Of a stretch of DNA of 13,121 bases, positions 6,129 to 13,121 are shown one piece after another. Source of the DNA: Chlorobiales bacterium (lineage in GTDB: Bacteria > Bacteroidota > Chlorobiia > Chlorobiales > Chlorobiaceae). Location of the stretch: contig JAKSDB010000329.1 of assembly GCA_022360415.1 (NCBI GenBank), positions 1 through 13,121 on the forward strand, read 5' to 3'. The translations under genes and the position numbers were made by a program. Within the stretch, counting starts at the first letter, position 1; each line of letters begins with the position of its first letter. The notes beneath the pieces were generated by a model that was not told the origin of the DNA, did no database searches, and saw nothing but the letters and a program-made list of their open reading frames with translations.

Positions 6129-9100
6129 ATGATTTTTTCACAGGGAGCTTCACCGATCAAGGGTGATTTTTCAAAGATAAAGTTCAGCATTGCATCTCCG
6201 GAGAGCATTCTTGCACATTCGAGAGGTGAGGTGCTCAAGCCTGAAACGATTAACTACCGAACATTCAAACCCGAGAGGGACGGGCTGATGTGTGAAAAAA
6301 TTTTCGGCCCGACAAAAGACTGGGAATGCTACTGCGGCAAGTACAAACGTGTCAGGTACAAAGGGATTATCTGTGACCGTTGCGGCGTCGAAGTTACCAT
6401 GAAAAGCGTCCGCCGTGAGCGTATGGGACATATATCCCTTGCTGTTCCTGTCGTGCATACATGGTTTTTCCGTTCAGTGCCCAGCAAGATCGGGGCGTTG
6501 CTCGATCTTTCGACCAAAGAACTCGAACGGGTCATCTACTATGAGGTCTATGTTGTCATCAATCCGGGTGAGCCGGGTGAAAAACAGGGAATCAAAAAGC
6601 TCGACCGTCTGACGGAAGAGCAGTATTTCCAGATCATAACCGAGTATGAGGACAACCAGGACCTCGATGACAGTGATCCTGACAAATTCGTGGCAAAAAT
6701 GGGCGGAGAGGCGATTCACACGCTGCTCAAAGGGCTTGATCTCGATTCCCAGGCTGCCGAGCTGCGCAAGGTGCTTCGGGAAAGCGGTTCCGAGCAAAAG
6801 AAAACCGATGCCCTGAAACGACTCAAGGTTGTCGAGGCTTTTCGAAAGAGCTTCGAGCCGGTCAAAAAGTCGAGAAAAAAATCAACCGGACTGTTCCCCG
6901 AAGATGAAGCTCCGGAACCGTATGTCTATGAAGGGAACAAACCTGAATACATGGTTATGGAGGTGATACCGGTTATTCCTCCAGAGTTGCGCCCACTGGT
7001 GCCTCTCGAAGGAGGACGGTTTGCGACGTCAGACCTCAACGACCTGTATCGCAGGGTCATTATCCGCAACAATCGTCTGAAAAAGCTTATAGACATCCGT
7101 GCGCCTGAGGTTATCCTGCGCAACGAGAAAAGAATGCTGCAGGAAGCGGTTGATGCGCTTTTCGATAACTCCCGTAAGGCCAACGCGGTTAAGACCGGTG
7201 AATCCAACCGTCCTCTGAAATCGCTCTCGGACGCCCTGAAAGGTAAACAGGGACGCTTCCGCCAGAACCTTCTCGGCAAGCGTGTCGACTATTCGGGACG
7301 GTCTGTTATTGTTGTCGGGCCTGAGCTCAGGCTGCATGAGTGCGGCCTGCCGAAGAGCATGGCGATCGAGCTGTTTCAGCCGTTTGTTATCAGGCGGCTT
7401 GTCGAGCGCGGGATAGCAAAGTCTGTGAAATCAGCCAAGAAACTGATTGACAAAAAGGACCCTGTCGTCTGGGATGTCCTTGAAAAGGTTATCGATGGGC
7501 GTCCGGTTCTGCTTAACCGTGCTCCAACCCTCCACCGTCTCGGCATCCAGGCTTTCCAGCCGGTACTGATTGAGGGTAAGGCCCTCCAGATTCATCCTCT
7601 GGTCTGTACGGCGTTCAATGCCGACTTCGATGGCGACCAGATGGCTGTTCACGTTCCGCTATCCCAGGAAGCGCAACTCGAGGCGACCCTCCTGATGCTC
7701 TCGTCGCATAACCTTATTCTGCCGCAGTCCGGCAAGCCCGTTACCGTTCCTTCGCAGGACATGGTGCTCGGCATGTATTACCTCACCAAGTCAAGGTTGG
7801 GGGAAAAGGGGCAGGGACAGCTTTTCTACGGGACCGAAGAGGTCATGATCGCTTATAATGAAGAACGTTTAGGTCTTCACGCGCTTGTGTTTGTAAGATA
7901 TGACGGCCATATCGAACAGAAATTCGATTCTTTGAGGATGCTCGATATCATTCCTGACGACATGGCTGAACAGAAAGAGTGGCTTAAAAAAGAGATCGGT
8001 GAAAACAGGATCCTGGTGACCACGGTCGGTCGCGTGATTTTCAACCAGTATGTGCCGGGGAAAATCGGTTTTATTAACAAGGTGATCGACAAGAAAGGCG
8101 CAAAGGAGCTTATCTCGAAAATTTCTGGAGAGGTAGGCAATGTGGCGGCAGCAGAGTTCCTCGATAACATCAAGGAAGTCGGTTTCCATTACGCCATGAA
8201 AGGTGGACTTTCAATCGGCCTTTCCGATGCTATCATTCCGGAAGCCAAGGTCCAGCATATCAAAAAAGCTACGCGGGAGAGCAACAAGATTGTCAGAGAA
8301 TACAACAGGGGTACGCTGACGGAAAACGAACGATATAACCAGATTGTCGATGTCTGGCAGAAAGTGACAAACCTTGTTGCCGATGAATCCTACCAGAAAC
8401 TTCGCAAGGACCGTTCGGGATTCAATCCTCTTTTCATGATGCTCGATTCGGGCGCACGAGGGTCAAGAGAGCAGGTGCGACAGCTTACCGGTATGCGAGG
8501 GCTCATTGCACGCCCGCAGAAATCCATGTCAGGACAGCCGGGCGAGATCATCGAGAATCCGATCATATCGAACCTCAAGGAAGGATTGACGGTGCTCGAG
8601 TACTTTGTTTCGACACACGGCGCCCGTAAAGGTCTGTCGGATACATCGCTGAAAACTGCTGATGCAGGTTACCTGACAAGACGGCTGCATGATGTCGCAC
8701 AGGATGTCATTGTAACAGAGGAGGATTGCGGTACGACAAGAGGAATTCACGTTGAACGCGGTATAGAAGAGGAAACAGGTGGTCAGATAAAGTTCAGCGA
8801 AAAAATTCGTGGCCGCGTTGCCTCACGTGATATTATCGACACGCTCGAAGACGAGATTGTTTTGTCTGCCGGGGAGATTATCACGGACGAAATGGCCGAT
8901 ACCATTCAGAGGAATGTCGGCGTTGTCGAGGCTGATATCCGCTCGGTATTGACCTGCGAGGCGAAACAGGGAATATGCTCAAAATGTTACGGTACGAACC
9001 TTGCCGTACACAGGCTTGTCGAGATCGGGGAGGCTGTCGGCGTTATCGCTGCCCAATCCATTGGTGAGCCTGGTACACAGCTTACTCTTCGTACTTTCCA

Positions 9101-10628
9101 CCAGGGTGGAACGGCACAGGGCGGGATCGCCGAAACCGAGACGAAGTCTTCCTGTGAGGGCCAGGTTGATTTTGAAAGTATTCGGAGTGTCGAGCAGGAA
9201 ACCATCAATGAAGACGGTATGCCTGAAACGCAGATTCTGGTTATCCAGAAAAACGGTAAAGTCAACATTGTGGACCCTGATTCCGGCAAAGTGCTGAAGC
9301 GGTATGAAGTACCGCATGGGGCACATCTTTCCTGCAAAAACGGTGATCTGGTCAAAAAAGATGATGTGCTCTTCAGCAGTGAACCAAACAGTACGCAGAT
9401 TATTGCCGAGATCGAGGGATTGGTGAAGTTCGTCGATATCGAAAAAGGCGTAACCTACAAAGAAGAGGTGGACCCTCAGACCGGTTACGTACAGCATGTG
9501 ATTATCAACTGGCGCACAAAGCTGCGGGCTTCCGAAACAAGAGAGCCGAGAATCCTGATTGTCAACGATGAAGGGGAAACCCTGAAAACCTATCCTGTAC
9601 CCATCAAGTCGAACCTCTTTGTCGAGGACGGCAGGAAGGTAACAGTCGGGGACATGCTCGCCAAGGTCCCCAGAAACCTCGACCGCGTTGGAGGTGACAT
9701 TACGGCAGGACTTCCGAAAGTTACCGAACTGTTCGAGGCACGTATTCCGTCCGATCCGGCAATTGTCTCCGAAATAGACGGTTACGTCAGTTTTGGCCCC
9801 CAACGCAGGAGTAGCAAGGAAATCAAGGTGAAAAACGAGTTCGGGGAAGAAAAAAATTACTACGTCCAGGTTGGTAAGCATGTGCTTGCCAATGAAGGCG
9901 ATGAGGTCGGTGCCGGCGAGCCTCTTACCGACGGAGCCATATCTCCGCAGGATATCCTTCGGATTCAGGGGCCAAATGCCGTGCAGCAGTATCTGGTAAA
10001 TGAAATTCAGAAGGTGTACCAGATCAACGCTGGTGTCGAGATCAACGACAAGCACCTTGAGGTTATCGTTCGCCAGATGCTCCAGAAAGTAAGGGTTGAA
10101 GAACCTGGAGACACTGAATTGCTGCCAGGCGATCTTATTGACAGGACAGTATTTATCGAGGCAAACAGAGATATTGCCGAGAAAGTCCGTGTGACAGACA
10201 AAGGCGATGCTCCTCCGAGGATACAGGAAGGGCAGCTGTACAAGATACGCGACATAACCAAGCTCAACAGGGAGCTCCGCAGAAACAGCAAAAAGCTTAT
10301 CGTGATCGAGCCGGCACTGCAGGCGACCTCTCACCCTGTTCTGCTTGGCATTACAAGCGCGGCACTGCAGACTGAAAGCGTTATTTCCGCTGCATCGTTC
10401 CAGGAAACCACCAAGGTGCTTACTGACGCGGCAGTGGCAGGCAAGGTCGATAATCTTGCAGGTTTGAAGGAAAACGTCATCGTCGGCAAACTGATTCCGG
10501 CCGGTACCGGCCTGAAAAAGTATCGCAAGCTTACGCTCGAGTTTCCTGAAAACGGTGAAGAGAGCGACGCTGCTTCTCAGGCTGAAGAAATTGAGGCGGT
10601 AGATTCGGTAGAGGAGGATGCCGAGTAG
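6129..10628 (+). CDS. rpoC: DNA-directed RNA polymerase subunit beta'
   Basis: Beta' subunit, 1499 residues (E. coli 1407), carrying the catalytic centre. The first zinc site is Cys67, Cys69, Cys82 and Cys85. The catalytic NADFDGDQ loop places Asp499, Asp501 and Asp503 to hold Mg2+. The second zinc site is Cys867, Cys943, Cys950 and Cys953. The trigger loop has LTLRTFHQGG with His991 (E. coli His936). It is followed by a large insert at about residues 998-1190, in the place of the E. coli SI3 (jaw) insertion, before GLPKVTELFEAR resumes. A lysine- then acid-rich segment of about residues 242-268 has no counterpart in E. coli. The C-terminal end, about residues 1470-1499, is a strongly acidic tail. 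The ATG at 6129 has an upstream AGGGA. It follows rpoB in the same operon and ends 30 nt before a strong terminator. Confidence 0.98.
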   Translation: MIFSQGASPIKGDFSKIKFSIASPESILAHSRGEVLKPETINYRTFKPERDGLMCEKIFGPTKDWECYCGKYKRVRYKGIICDRCGVEVTMKSVRRERMGHISLAVPVVHTWFFRSVPSKIGALLDLSTKELERVIYYEVYVVINPGEPGEKQGIKKLDRLTEEQYFQIITEYEDNQDLDDSDPDKFVAKMGGEAIHTLLKGLDLDSQAAELRKVLRESGSEQKKTDALKRLKVVEAFRKSFEPVKKSRKKSTGLFPEDEAPEPYVYEGNKPEYMVMEVIPVIPPELRPLVPLEGGRFATSDLNDLYRRVIIRNNRLKKLIDIRAPEVILRNEKRMLQEAVDALFDNSRKANAVKTGESNRPLKSLSDALKGKQGRFRQNLLGKRVDYSGRSVIVVGPELRLHECGLPKSMAIELFQPFVIRRLVERGIAKSVKSAKKLIDKKDPVVWDVLEKVIDGRPVLLNRAPTLHRLGIQAFQPVLIEGKALQIHPLVCTAFNADFDGDQMAVHVPLSQEAQLEATLLMLSSHNLILPQSGKPVTVPSQDMVLGMYYLTKSRLGEKGQGQLFYGTEEVMIAYNEERLGLHALVFVRYDGHIEQKFDSLRMLDIIPDDMAEQKEWLKKEIGENRILVTTVGRVIFNQYVPGKIGFINKVIDKKGAKELISKISGEVGNVAAAEFLDNIKEVGFHYAMKGGLSIGLSDAIIPEAKVQHIKKATRESNKIVREYNRGTLTENERYNQIVDVWQKVTNLVADESYQKLRKDRSGFNPLFMMLDSGARGSREQVRQLTGMRGLIARPQKSMSGQPGEIIENPIISNLKEGLTVLEYFVSTHGARKGLSDTSLKTADAGYLTRRLHDVAQDVIVTEEDCGTTRGIHVERGIEEETGGQIKFSEKIRGRVASRDIIDTLEDEIVLSAGEIITDEMADTIQRNVGVVEADIRSVLTCEAKQGICSKCYGTNLAVHRLVEIGEAVGVIAAQSIGEPGTQLTLRTFHQGGTAQGGIAETETKSSCEGQVDFESIRSVEQETINEDGMPETQILVIQKNGKVNIVDPDSGKVLKRYEVPHGAHLSCKNGDLVKKDDVLFSSEPNSTQIIAEIEGLVKFVDIEKGVTYKEEVDPQTGYVQHVIINWRTKLRASETREPRILIVNDEGETLKTYPVPIKSNLFVEDGRKVTVGDMLAKVPRNLDRVGGDITAGLPKVTELFEARIPSDPAIVSEIDGYVSFGPQRRSSKEIKVKNEFGEEKNYYVQVGKHVLANEGDEVGAGEPLTDGAISPQDILRIQGPNAVQQYLVNEIQKVYQINAGVEINDKHLEVIVRQMLQKVRVEEPGDTELLPGDLIDRTVFIEANRDIAEKVRVTDKGDAPPRIQEGQLYKIRDITKLNRELRRNSKKLIVIEPALQATSHPVLLGITSAALQTESVISAASFQETTKVLTDAAVAGKVDNLAGLKENVIVGKLIPAGTGLKKYRKLTLEFPENGEESDAASQAEEIEAVDSVEEDAE

Positions 10629-10658
10629 ACTGATCAGTTTAGGATAATGCTTTCTTGT

Positions 10659-10696
10659 AAAAAAGAGAGACGGTCAGAAACCGTCTCTCTTTTTTT
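10659..10696. terminator. Bidirectional intrinsic terminator between convergent rpoC and accC
   Basis: A perfect 16-bp stem pairs 10659-10674 (A-tract, then GAGAGACGGT) with 10680-10695 (ACCGTCTCTC, then a T-tract) around a 5-nt CAGAA loop. The T-run (10690-10696) follows the stem on the plus strand. The A-run (10659-10664) gives a U-run on the minus-strand transcript. The stem starts 30 nt after the rpoC stop and can terminate the ribosomal protein-polymerase operon. Read the other way it lies 77 nt past the accC stop and can end the efp-accBC transcript. Confidence 0.93.
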
Positions 10697-10733
10697 ATAG
10701 GTCCTATAACTCATAAGACCTATAGGACCTATA
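10696..10733. repeat. TATAGG/CCTATA palindromic repeat cluster
   Basis: A 13-base unit, TATAGGTCCTATA (10696-10708), and its exact reverse complement, TATAGGACCTATA (10721-10733), are separated by 12 bases. Each unit is itself a palindrome of 6-bp arms around one central base. A third partial arm, GACCTATA (10717-10724), can also pair with TATAGGTC (10696-10703). Several alternative hairpins are therefore possible. From memory, similar TATAGGTCCTATA-type intergenic repeats are common in green sulfur bacteria, which I could not verify here. The cluster abuts the terminator directly. Confidence 0.75.
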
Positions 10734-10772
10734 TTTTCGTTACCTCACAAGAGGAAGACACAGCGGGTCATT

Positions 10773-12116
10773 TTAAGAAACCGTAAACCCGGAATTGTCC
10801 AGAAATCCGGTATCGAACTCTCCACTTCTGAAAGCTTCGGTCAGAAGAAGCTGTTTATGGAACGGGATCGTTGTTTTGATCCCGACGACAATGAATTCAT
10901 CCAGAGCACGCAGCATTCTTTCAATTGCCTCTTCCCTTGTGTCCGCATGCACAATGAGCTTTGCAATCAGCGAGTCATAGTTCGGGGGAACCCTGTAGCT
11001 TGCATAACCGTGGGAATCAACACGTACGCTATAACCACCGGGGGTATGGAACACTTGCAGTTCTCCCGGTGAGGGGCGAAAGCCCTGTTTCGGGTCTTCA
11101 GCGTTGATCCGGCACTCGATAGAGTGTCCGTTGGGCGTAAAGGTTCGGCCTGCAATGCTTTCACCAGCTGCAACAAGAATCTGTTCCTTTACCAGATCGA
11201 CATCGTAACGTTCTTCGGTAACCGGATGCTCAACCTGAATGCGGGTATTCATTTCCATAAAATAGAAGTTCCTGTTGCCGTCCAGAAGGAACTCGACAGT
11301 GCCCGCACCTTCATAATTAATAGATGCCGCTGCAGCTACGGCAGCACTTCCCATTCTTGTCCGAAGCTCTTCATCGACAGCCGGTGAAGGAGTCTCCTCG
11401 ACAAGTTTCTGATGGCGCCGCTGTATGGTGCAGTCACGTTCGCCCAGGTGCAGGGTATTACCGTGCTGATCGGCAAGCACCTGTATCTCGACGTGGCGCG
11501 GGTTTTCGATGAACTTTTCAATATAGACACCACTGTTGCCGAATGCCTGTTGTGCTTCGTTCTGGGCGGTCGCAAGTGACAGTTCAAGCTGGGAAGCTTC
11601 ACTGACGACTCTCATGCCCTTACCGCCACCGCCCGCCGTGGGCTTGATAATGACAGGGTAACCGATTTCTTCTGCTATGTCCTGCGCCTCCTGTGCATTT
11701 GAAATGAGCCCGTTGCTGCCGGGCACAACCGGAACACCAGCAGCCACAACCGTTTCTCTTGCTGTGTTTTTGTCACCCATTTTACGGATCATTTCAGCCT
11801 GGGGACCGATGAATTTGATTCCGGATGAGCTGCATACTTCAGCGAAATCCGAGTTTTCAGCAAGGAACCCGTAGCCGGGATGAATTGCATCGGCATTGGT
11901 GATTTCCGCCGCAGCCAGAATACGTGGTATATTCAGGTAGCTTTCTTTGCCCAGCGGGGGGCCGATACAGACAGCCTCGTCTGCATACCTTACATGAAGC
12001 GAATCTCTGTCTGCTGTGGAGTATACCCCGACGGTACTGATCCCCAGTTCGCGACAGGTCTGCATGACGCGTAACGCGATTTCACCGCGGTTTGCAATAA
12101 GTATTTTTTTAAACAA
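10773..12116 (-). CDS. accC: Biotin carboxylase subunit of acetyl-CoA carboxylase
   Basis: Biotin carboxylase (447 residues; E. coli 449) uses ATP and bicarbonate to carboxylate the biotin of AccB, the first step of malonyl-CoA formation. The N-terminal FKKILIANRGEIA is the family signature. ATP-grasp features include Lys116, Lys158 and the glycine-rich AGGGGKGMR at residues 161-169. The active-site EMNTRIQVEHPVTE places Glu288, Asn290 and Arg292 at the same numbers as in E. coli. The C-terminal domain (CRINAEDP, then YDSLIAKLI) is complete. The start is a TTG at 12116-12114: no ATG or GTG lies upstream before an in-frame TAA at 12128-12126, and the family signature begins at this codon. No Shine-Dalgarno sequence is visible. 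Pyruvate or propionyl-CoA carboxylase subunits share these motifs, but the short length and the adjacent accB support AccC. Confidence 0.96.
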   Translation of the reverse strand: MFKKILIANRGEIALRVMQTCRELGISTVGVYSTADRDSLHVRYADEAVCIGPPLGKESYLNIPRILAAAEITNADAIHPGYGFLAENSDFAEVCSSSGIKFIGPQAEMIRKMGDKNTARETVVAAGVPVVPGSNGLISNAQEAQDIAEEIGYPVIIKPTAGGGGKGMRVVSEASQLELSLATAQNEAQQAFGNSGVYIEKFIENPRHVEIQVLADQHGNTLHLGERDCTIQRRHQKLVEETPSPAVDEELRTRMGSAAVAAAASINYEGAGTVEFLLDGNRNFYFMEMNTRIQVEHPVTEERYDVDLVKEQILVAAGESIAGRTFTPNGHSIECRINAEDPKQGFRPSPGELQVFHTPGGYSVRVDSHGYASYRVPPNYDSLIAKLIVHADTREEAIERMLRALDEFIVVGIKTTIPFHKQLLLTEAFRSGEFDTGFLDNSGFTVS

Positions 12117-12169
12117 CGTTCTGTTTTATTTATACCTGAATTGAGTGGTTGTTCAAGCGTCCCGTAACA

Positions 12170-12197
12170 GGAGAATACAGAAGCAAGAAGCCAGGAT
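12170..12197. repeat. Degenerate heptanucleotide tract, accB-accC gap (proximal to accC)
   Basis: Four consecutive 7-mers stay in register: GGAGAAT, ACAGAAG, CAAGAAG, CCAGGAT. The shared core is AGAA or AGGA at positions 3-6 of each unit. On the minus (coding) strand this reads as repeated CTTCT-like units. The similarity is partial, so the call rests mainly on the shared 7-base period. Confidence 0.4.
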
Positions 12198-12255
12198 GAA
12201 AATGACTAAGGAATATTTACTAATGAATAATGGCGAAATTCATCGCTTTCTTCTT
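12198..12255. other. AT-rich segment between the two heptad tracts
   Basis: This 58-nt stretch of the 225-nt accB-accC gap has no coding frame. ATGAAT (12223-12228) and ATTCAT (12238-12243) form an inverted repeat, and GCGA (12233-12236) with TCGC (12243-12246) forms a competing 4-bp stem. No terminator with a U-run is visible on the minus strand, so read-through from accB to accC is plausible. I could not define a promoter. Together with its flanking tracts it may be one dispersed intergenic repeat. Confidence 0.35.
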
Positions 12256-12283
12256 TTTTGACTTTTACCTTTTGAATTTTGAC
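12256..12283. repeat. Heptanucleotide tandem repeat (TTTTGAC)4, imperfect
   Basis: Four 7-mers lie head to tail: TTTTGAC, TTTTACC, TTTTGAA, TTTTGAC. The first and last are identical; the middle two differ at one or two positions. Short heptanucleotide tandem repeats are known as intergenic elements in cyanobacteria. Their presence in this lineage is inferred from this tract. Confidence 0.65.
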
Positions 12284-12341
12284 TTCTCTCATCTCTTGTC
12301 ACTATTTTCAGGGCAACTTGAAGCACTCAACTTGGGTTGTA

Positions 12342-12803
12342 TTATGGTTTGACTAAAAACAACACCTGGTCATATTCCACAGGCTGACCGTTTTCAACCA
12401 GGATTTCGACTATGGAGCCATTAACATCAGACTCGATTTCGTTCATGAGCTTCATTGCCTCGATGATGCAGATAACCTGCCCGGCTTCTATGCGATCATG
12501 GACGTTGGCATAAGGATCCGCATCCGGGGAAGGAGATCTGTAAAAGGTCCCGACGATAGGGGAGCGGATTTCCTTCAATCCTTCATTGGCCGGTGCTGAC
12601 GGTTCGGTGTTTTCTTCCCGGGGAGGTGCGGCAGGAGGCTGTGCAGAAACTGGATGCTGTGAAGGTTGCTGGTTGTTTTGAGATACAGAGAGAGGCGAAG
12701 ACCTTTTCAGCGTGATTTTAAAATCGCCTTCTTCGATTGTAGCCTCATCGAGATCCGATTTGTTGATCATATCGATAAGCTGCTGTATTTCCTTGAGGTT
12801 CAT
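12342..12803 (-). CDS. accB: Biotin carboxyl carrier protein of acetyl-CoA carboxylase
   Basis: AccB (153 residues) carries the covalently bound biotin that shuttles carboxyl groups between AccC and the AccAD carboxyltransferase. The N-terminal helical region (MNLKEIQQLIDMINKSDLDE) is typical of AccB proteins. Residues about 38-75 form a flexible Pro/Ala/Gln/Glu linker. The C-terminal biotinyl domain, about residues 78-153, contains the EAMKLMNEIE motif with the biotinylated lysine at 118 and the thumb-like PSPDADPYANV segment seen in bacterial AccB. The ATG at 12803-12801 gives the expected start; its ribosome site is weak. It lies 26 nt after efp and 225 nt before accC on the same strand. 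A CAACTTG direct repeat (12314-12320 and 12328-12334) sits just past the stop. Confidence 0.97.
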   Translation of the reverse strand: MNLKEIQQLIDMINKSDLDEATIEEGDFKITLKRSSPLSVSQNNQQPSQHPVSAQPPAAPPREENTEPSAPANEGLKEIRSPIVGTFYRSPSPDADPYANVHDRIEAGQVICIIEAMKLMNEIESDVNGSIVEILVENGQPVEYDQVLFLVKP

Positions 12804-12829
12804 AATTTCTTGCTTTAGGTTTGGCGCGG

Positions 12830-13121
12830 CTATTTTTTTATTCTTTCCATGTATTCCCCGCTGCGCGTATCGACGCGGATAACACTGCCGGTCTGGATAA
12901 ACATGGGTACATTGGCTTCTGCGCCGGTTTCAAGGGTGGCAGGCTTTGTTCCGCTTGTCGCCCTGTCATCTTTTGTTGCGGGGTTTGTTTCAGTGACCTC
13001 GAGTTCAACAAATATAGGCAGTTCAGCATCGAGGATTGAGCCGTCGTCCGCAAAGACAATATCGACGAGCATTCCTTCTTTCAGGAAACGTGAAGGGGTG
13101 CCAATGGTGTTCCGGGCAACA
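12830..13121 (-). CDS. efp: Elongation factor P, C-terminal part (5' end outside window)
   Basis: Ninety-six residues are visible, up to the TAG at 12832-12830. EF-P binds between the P and E sites and promotes peptide bond formation at polyproline stretches. The visible part covers the end of domain II and all of domain III. Diagnostic motifs are FLKEGM, LPIFVELEVTETNP, the GTKPATLETGA loop, VPMFIQTGSVIRVDTRSGEYMERI, and a Lys-Lys end. The N-terminal domain with the modified loop residue (Lys or Arg) is outside the window, so the type of modification cannot be told. The frame runs open to the window edge at 13121. It is the first visible gene of an efp-accB-accC cluster, with 26 nt to accB, a common bacterial arrangement. 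Confidence 0.96.
   Translation of the reverse strand, partial: VARNTIGTPSRFLKEGMLVDIVFADDGSILDAELPIFVELEVTETNPATKDDRATSGTKPATLETGAEANVPMFIQTGSVIRVDTRSGEYMERIKK

Noticed and set aside
8979..10334. A 451-codon open frame on the minus strand, opposite the 3' half of rpoC
   Set aside because: It lies wholly within the conserved rpoC coding sequence and the translation shows no recognisable domain. Long antisense frames are common opposite highly biased coding sequence, so it is a shadow.
10696..10733. CRISPR array or phage attachment site at the TATAGG repeats
   Set aside because: There are only two 13-nt inverted units with no spacer regularity, and no cas, integrase or tRNA gene is nearby.
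12117..12341. A small gene in the accB-accC gap
   Set aside because: No open frame with a start, ribosome site or coding-like composition was found; the segment is AT-rich and repetitive.

Overview
The window is a chromosomal housekeeping segment, most likely from a green sulfur bacterium (Chlorobi) or a close relative in the Bacteroidetes/Chlorobi group. Three things point that way. The RpoB and RpoC sequences resemble that group, with a Gram-negative type trigger-loop insertion in RpoC and a long insert before the active-site GDKMAGRHGNKG block of RpoB. Shine-Dalgarno sequences are weak or absent at most starts. The intergenic DNA holds short palindromic TATAGG/CCTATA repeats and degenerate heptanucleotide tracts. 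Genus and species cannot be fixed from the sequence alone.

Plus strand, 1-10628: the ribosomal protein and RNA polymerase cluster in its classic order: the 3' end of rplK (L11), rplA (L1), rplJ (L10), rplL (L7/L12), rpoB (beta) and rpoC (beta'). All reading frames are intact. The rplA-rplJ gap is only 17 nt, which leaves no room for the usual L10-binding leader. The rplL-rpoB gap is 196 nt and holds a 12-bp hairpin, a pair of mutually exclusive hairpins and a 10-bp palindrome, so it is the likely place where ribosomal-protein and polymerase expression are uncoupled. The cluster ends in a strong 16-bp intrinsic terminator with A- and T-tracts on both flanks, which can work on both strands.

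Minus strand, 13121-10773: efp (elongation factor P, 5' part outside the window), accB (biotin carboxyl carrier protein) and accC (biotin carboxylase), in the common efp-accB-accC order. They converge on rpoC, and the two groups share the bidirectional terminator and an adjacent palindromic repeat. AccC carboxylates the biotin held on AccB Lys118, the first half-reaction of acetyl-CoA carboxylase in fatty acid synthesis. The accB-accC gap is unusually long (225 nt), AT-rich and made up partly of degenerate 7-bp repeats.

I see no phage genes, insertion sequences, CRISPR arrays, tRNAs or defence genes, and no new protein system. The parts worth a second look are non-coding structures and some lineage features of the polymerase subunits: an Asn at the rifampicin-site position usually held by His, a roughly 27-residue insert in beta', and ambiguous GTG starts for rpoB.
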